A model generated the notes under the pieces. That model did no database searches. It saw only the letters and a program-made list of their open reading frames with translations, and was not told the DNA's origin. A DNA stretch of 16,557 nt, from assembly GCA_001780825.1 (NCBI GenBank), contig MFIX01000233.1, positions 1-16,557 of the forward strand. The letters are read 5' to 3'. This DNA is from Candidatus Glassbacteria bacterium RIFCSPLOWO2_12_FULL_58_11 (GTDB taxonomy: Bacteria > Gemmatimonadota > Glassbacteria > GWA2-58-10). Every line of letters starts with the position of its first letter. Position 1 is the first letter of the stretch. This document shows, piece after piece, positions 14,301 to 16,557 of this stretch. Both the position numbers and the translations under genes were made by a program.

Positions 14301-15368
14301 GGCATTATTGGCGTAGCGGTTACGGATGCTCGAAATAGCGCCGGCGGCTGTCACGGTAAAACGGTCCACGCCCTCGCCGAAGAAAATCAGTTTGTCCTGA
14401 GGATCGAATGAGCCGTCCGCGGCCCCTTCCACATACACGGCGAGTTCAGCCAGTAAGGGTTTCTGGGCTGCCGGGTCCTCGTTCAGCATCCGGTTGCCGC
14501 CTGAATAAAGCCTCAGCGTGCGGGGATCGATTGCTTTGAGGTCCGCGCCGGCATCCTCAAGTTTCTGGCCGGAGACCGCGTACATGTCCGACTGGGAAAC
14601 CTGAATACGCGCCCATTGTTCGCTCCCGGCGAACGGGCCGGCCGCGGCCGGACGCGCGCCGCCCGCAGCGGGCAGGCGCCAGCGCAGAGAGGATGAGTAG
14701 TTGAGAACGTTGCCGCGGTACAAGCTTTCAAAAACAGGCTCGGCAGAGCTTTGCGGCCGGTTAAATTCCCCCGAGGTCCGAGCGGATATGTTTATAGTTA
14801 CTTCCATGGATTCTGTTACCTGAAGAGTACCGGTCGATGGCTCATAGCTGAACGGCATTACGGTCACCTCGGCCAGGGTCAGATCGCGGAACCTTTTCGG
14901 AGCGCTGACAACCAGTTTTCCGGCCGGATAGATTTTTTCAGCCAGCAGTTCCCGGCTGTATTCTGTCGCCCGCTCCGGCGTACCGAACTCATCCGCCGAT
15001 ATTTTGCCTTCCGGCTGGGCCGGAAGCAGACGTCCGGCATTTACCCTTGCGGGCGCGGCCGAGCTGAAACTCGAGCTTATCGCACTGCCCGGAGGCAGGG
15101 CGACCAGAGTTTTATAACTCGGCAGCACGGGATAACCGGCCTTTAGCATCTGTTCTCCGCAGCGCGCGTTTATCCGGCTGAAAGCGGACCCGCCCAGGTC
15201 CACGCCCTCGAGCTCCCAGTCCGGCAGCTCGAAACGGATTGTCACCCGGCTTTCATCCGAGCTCAGCAGAGTGAAACCGCAGCCCGTCGCCGGGAGAGCC
15301 TGGTCGATTCTCGCGGCCAGAGCGCAGCAGAGCGCCGCCGAGAGGAATATTCGGCCTGTTCTCGACAT
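11334..15368 (-). CDS. porU: Type IX secretion sortase PorU-like, C25 (gingipain-fold) cysteine protease
   Basis: This is a 1344-residue secreted protein. A signal peptide lies at about 1-27. A beta-rich N-terminal region (30-600) follows. The caspase-like C25 domain is at about 610-980, with the catalytic pair His850 in NYLGHGSN and Cys885 in VLNSSCSIGHFD, 35 residues apart, close to P. gingivalis PorU spacing. NAERYAIFGDPAL (962-974) closes the domain, as in gingipain-like proteases. After further Ig-like beta domains, the C-terminus (1246-1340) is FlgD/T9SS type A sorting-like: NYPNPF (1249-1254), then WDGRDEYRQRIANGVYLYKI. PorU cleaves the sorting domain of T9SS cargo and attaches the cargo to the surface. 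The start at ATG 15368 has GGAG about six bases upstream. The gap to the Trm112-like gene is 29 bases, so it is probably co-transcribed with era. A C25 cargo protease rather than PorU is possible, but the adjacent PorV-like gene argues for PorU. Confidence 0.8.
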   Translation of the reverse strand: MSRTGRIFLSAALCCALAARIDQALPATGCGFTLLSSDESRVTIRFELPDWELEGVDLGGSAFSRINARCGEQMLKAGYPVLPSYKTLVALPPGSAISSSFSSAAPARVNAGRLLPAQPEGKISADEFGTPERATEYSRELLAEKIYPAGKLVVSAPKRFRDLTLAEVTVMPFSYEPSTGTLQVTESMEVTINISARTSGEFNRPQSSAEPVFESLYRGNVLNYSSSLRWRLPAAGGARPAAAGPFAGSEQWARIQVSQSDMYAVSGQKLEDAGADLKAIDPRTLRLYSGGNRMLNEDPAAQKPLLAELAVYVEGAADGSFDPQDKLIFFGEGVDRFTVTAAGAISSIRNRYANNAVYWLTWGGGTIGRRMEQLPAAPQPVQPPALSAEVWYHFEDNTQYLALDTGADNFYNPAPDYWAWVLDSDKSGTAERGFDLARPPAAEQNFLRIEIYGNDSGNNRTYSIQLNGVNVVSGSNLPFSTAISPWLTVGAGLLSAEGNRFTLNGLGQALGYFELRVYTPLTLSQGERLLFHETKAPVNPSYEFSTGGGGSVRVFDLTVPEAPALLQTTVTATGGFRFNAPVSAYRVRTFAAVAGEAYHEPESLTLGLPEDLRSLSGAAYLVVSPRALLPQAGKLAALHAGKYSTAVVAIEDVYNNFSFGPADPAALRDFLQYAFESWSIRPQFVVLFGDGNNDFRGVTVQGRAKANYILPYITKEDIAVEEWFARFGDSDLPQVSLGRIPVQNAAEAEVAVDKNARYEAGAEAGDWVRRLILVADDGYTLGNECDLVTNHVPGSEKLDSLFPADFMRRKIYLDEYPFDPPGIGTRKPAANEDLLAWWNRGALLINYLGHGSNLTWAQERVFDTERDIALLNNGYRLPLVLNSSCSIGHFDDYREQAMAERLVSLKGGGAVAVFAGTRVTYAFQNFELNRLFVQNLFGSGPVPIGAAQLAARLNLGGLDRGNAERYAIFGDPALILHSPGRMIKIEQDPAARLQAGAKVDFTGRIEDETGKRDPGFSGVAQIKFSTSGRPVDISYQCRLGNSLLERNISFERTPAVLFDGPVTISGGAFQGSFVLPADLAGSLPADSLQLGSGRFLGYATSDKSDASGGSESSPFLPGGQISGDTTAPSIRIYSQGRALADGDRISRSQSLELVVSDDNGINTTGRPGEQLTVEVDDGLSWSADLTPLFSYRKDSYQEGTVGVDLGRVEEGLHSFRFRATDNALNTARVELMLYLSASAGRLALSNVVNYPNPFRDQTEICFEVSQPAEVLIRIFSVAGRPVRELRTGALTAGFHSATWDGRDEYRQRIANGVYLYKIICKSMDTASNSGLEEVEAVGKALLSR

Positions 15369-15397
15369 TTAGCTCCGTCCAACCTGGTGCTCAGGCT

Positions 15398-15562
15398 TCA
15401 GAATGAGCGGGCCTCGTCGATCAGCATGATCGGGATATCATCCTTGATATCGTAGATCAGACGGCAGGCATGGCAGATCAGCTCGTTCTGTTCCGGCTTG
15501 TATTCGAGGTCTCCCTTGCATTTGGGGCAAACCAGAATCTCTAACAATTTTTCATCCAGCAT
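15398..15562 (-). CDS. Trm112/UPF0434 (YcaR-like) zinc-ribbon protein
   Basis: This 54-residue protein starts MLDEKLLEILVCPKCKG, the classic opening of the Trm112/UPF0434 family, and ends LIYDIKDDIPIMLIDEARSF with the family's 'Y-x-I-x-D-x-I-P-x-M-L' motif. Four cysteines (12, 15, 30 and 33) form a zinc ribbon. In eukaryotes and archaea Trm112 activates several methyltransferases; the bacterial partners are less clear, so only the fold is confident. GGAGGA lies directly upstream of ATG 15562. It is 29 bases after era and 29 before porU, indicating one transcript. It is too short for most automatic ORF thresholds. Confidence 0.88.
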   Translation of the reverse strand: MLDEKLLEILVCPKCKGDLEYKPEQNELICHACRLIYDIKDDIPIMLIDEARSF

Positions 15563-15591
15563 CTGCTCCTCCGGACTCTTAGGTTTAACTA

Positions 15592-16530
15592 TTACAGGTC
15601 GCGAATGTTATAGCCCGCGGTGTTGAGGAATAAATCGTTCCTGCGCCATTTATCTTTCACTTTGACCCACAGGTCGAGATAGACCGCCGAGCCGATAAAT
15701 TCTTCTATTTTCGCGCGGGATGCACTTCCGATCCGTTTCAACAGTTCGCCCTTGTGGCCGATAATGATCTTTTTCTGGCTGTCGCGCTCCGCATAGATCA
15801 AGGCCCGGATATAGACCTTTTTATTGGTCCGCTCCTTATACTCCTCCACGATTACGGTCGTGGCGTAGGGCAGCTCATCCTGCAGCAGTTCGTAGAGGGT
15901 TTCGCGGATCAGTTCGGCGACAAAAAAGCGCAGCGGCTGGGTTGCCAACTGGTCCTCTGAGTAGAGGAACGGCCCCTCGGGGAGTTTTTTCACCACCTCG
16001 CCCAGGAGCGCCTCGGTTCCCTCCCCGCTGAGAGCGCAGACCGGTACGAGGGCCTCGAACAGCCCGATCTCCGCATATTCGGCGATCAGGGGCAGCAGTT
16101 TGGGTTTGTCTATCAAGTCCACCTTGTTAAGCGCCAGGATACGGGGCACATCGATCTGGCGCAGCCGCTCGAGCAGCGCTGCATCCGCCAGAGTATCTTT
16201 GACTGTCGCCTCGACGATAAAGATCGCCAGGTCCGCGCCGCTGACCGCTTTGAAACTCGACTGGAGCATATATTCCTGCAGACGATCGCGCGGGTCGATA
16301 ATCCCCGGAGTGTCCAGGAAGACCACCTGGAAATTGTCGCGGGTAAGAATGCCGAGCACCTGCTGGCGGGTAGTCTGCGCCTTGTGGCTCACTATGGAAA
16401 TCTTCTGCCCGAGCAGCTTGTTCAGCAGCGTGCTTTTGCCCACATTGGGCCGCCCGGCGATCGCCACGATCCCGCTGCGCAGCCCCGCGGAGCCCTCGCT
16501 ACTCTTATTATTACTTTTTTCTTCCGGCAT
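15592..16530 (-). CDS. era: GTPase Era
   Basis: Era binds the 3' end of 16S rRNA and checks maturation of the 30S ribosomal subunit. The 312-residue protein is full length. The G domain shows G1 GRPNVGKS (26-33), G2 TTRQ (53-56), G3 DTPG (73-76), G4 NKVD (135-138) and G5 CALSG (165-169). The C-terminal KH RNA-binding domain contains IIGHKGELLKRIG (256-268) and ends KVKDKWRRNDLFLNTAGYN, typical of Era. A 15-residue polar extension precedes the G domain. The start at ATG 16530 has AGGGAAG upstream. It is the first complete gene of the minus-strand block; its promoter lies beyond the right edge. Confidence 0.97.
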   Translation of the reverse strand: MPEEKSNNKSSEGSAGLRSGIVAIAGRPNVGKSTLLNKLLGQKISIVSHKAQTTRQQVLGILTRDNFQVVFLDTPGIIDPRDRLQEYMLQSSFKAVSGADLAIFIVEATVKDTLADAALLERLRQIDVPRILALNKVDLIDKPKLLPLIAEYAEIGLFEALVPVCALSGEGTEALLGEVVKKLPEGPFLYSEDQLATQPLRFFVAELIRETLYELLQDELPYATTVIVEEYKERTNKKVYIRALIYAERDSQKKIIIGHKGELLKRIGSASRAKIEEFIGSAVYLDLWVKVKDKWRRNDLFLNTAGYNIRDL

Positions 16531-16557
16531 GGTCTTCCCTGAGAAAAGGTAATCTTC

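Noticed and set aside
12819..14411. Plus-strand 530-residue ORF
   Set aside because: It is a GC-rich shadow antisense to the porU gene, whose frame carries the catalytic His-Cys pair. The plus translation is rich in Arg, Gly and Pro with no domain.
1..16557. CRISPR arrays, insertion sequences, tRNA or rRNA genes
   Set aside because: I saw no regularly spaced direct repeats, transposase domains, terminal inverted repeats or cloverleaf sequences apart from the tRNA-like part of tmRNA.

Overview
The window reads as a GC-rich chromosomal segment of a Gram-negative bacterium, most likely from the FCB superphylum (Bacteroidota and relatives, including candidate phyla). Four protein families point there: a PorU-type gingipain-fold protease next to a PorV/PorQ-family outer-membrane protein (core parts of the type IX secretion system, T9SS), a GWxTD-domain protein, and an ActA-like multiheme cytochrome of the kind found in alternative complex III. 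The taxonomic placement is inference from gene content. No marker gene in the window settles the phylum.

Layout from left to right. (1) Positions 1-559, minus strand: the N-terminal 186 residues of a membrane-anchored multiheme cytochrome c resembling ActA. It runs off the left edge, where any further Act genes would lie. (2) 560-839: AT-richer DNA with no recognisable gene. (3) 840-1035: a headless C-terminal fragment of an outer-membrane beta-barrel protein, lying directly against the 3' CCA end of tmRNA. (4) 1038-1396: a complete one-piece tmRNA (ssrA) on the minus strand. (5) A palindromic divergent promoter drives ssrA leftward and a CvpA-family gene (1533-2033) rightward. (6) 2170-2895, minus: a membrane-anchored lytic transglycosylase with a good terminator. 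(7) 2896-3334: an AT-rich gap holding a perfect 11-bp-arm palindrome, followed by an untracked 48-residue single-span membrane protein on the plus strand (3335-3481).

The rest of the window, 3576-16530, is all on the minus strand. In transcription order it runs: era, a Trm112/UPF0434 zinc ribbon, porU, a PorV/PorQ-family gene, a DUF5683-like secreted protein, the TRAP transporter genes dctP-dctQ-dctM, and the GWxTD protein. Spacings of 29 bases suggest that era, trm112-like and porU are one transcript. A consensus-like promoter marks a separate dctPQM unit, and another marks the GWxTD gene.

Functionally, the right half combines ribosome assembly (Era), an export module (the PorU protease plus the PorV-like barrel, with an adjacent unknown envelope protein) and high-affinity uptake of an organic acid (TRAP). 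The left half holds respiration (ActA-like), ribosome rescue (tmRNA) and cell-wall turnover. I found no CRISPR array, no intact insertion sequence and no tRNA. The scarred 3' side of tmRNA is the only sign of past mobile-element activity.
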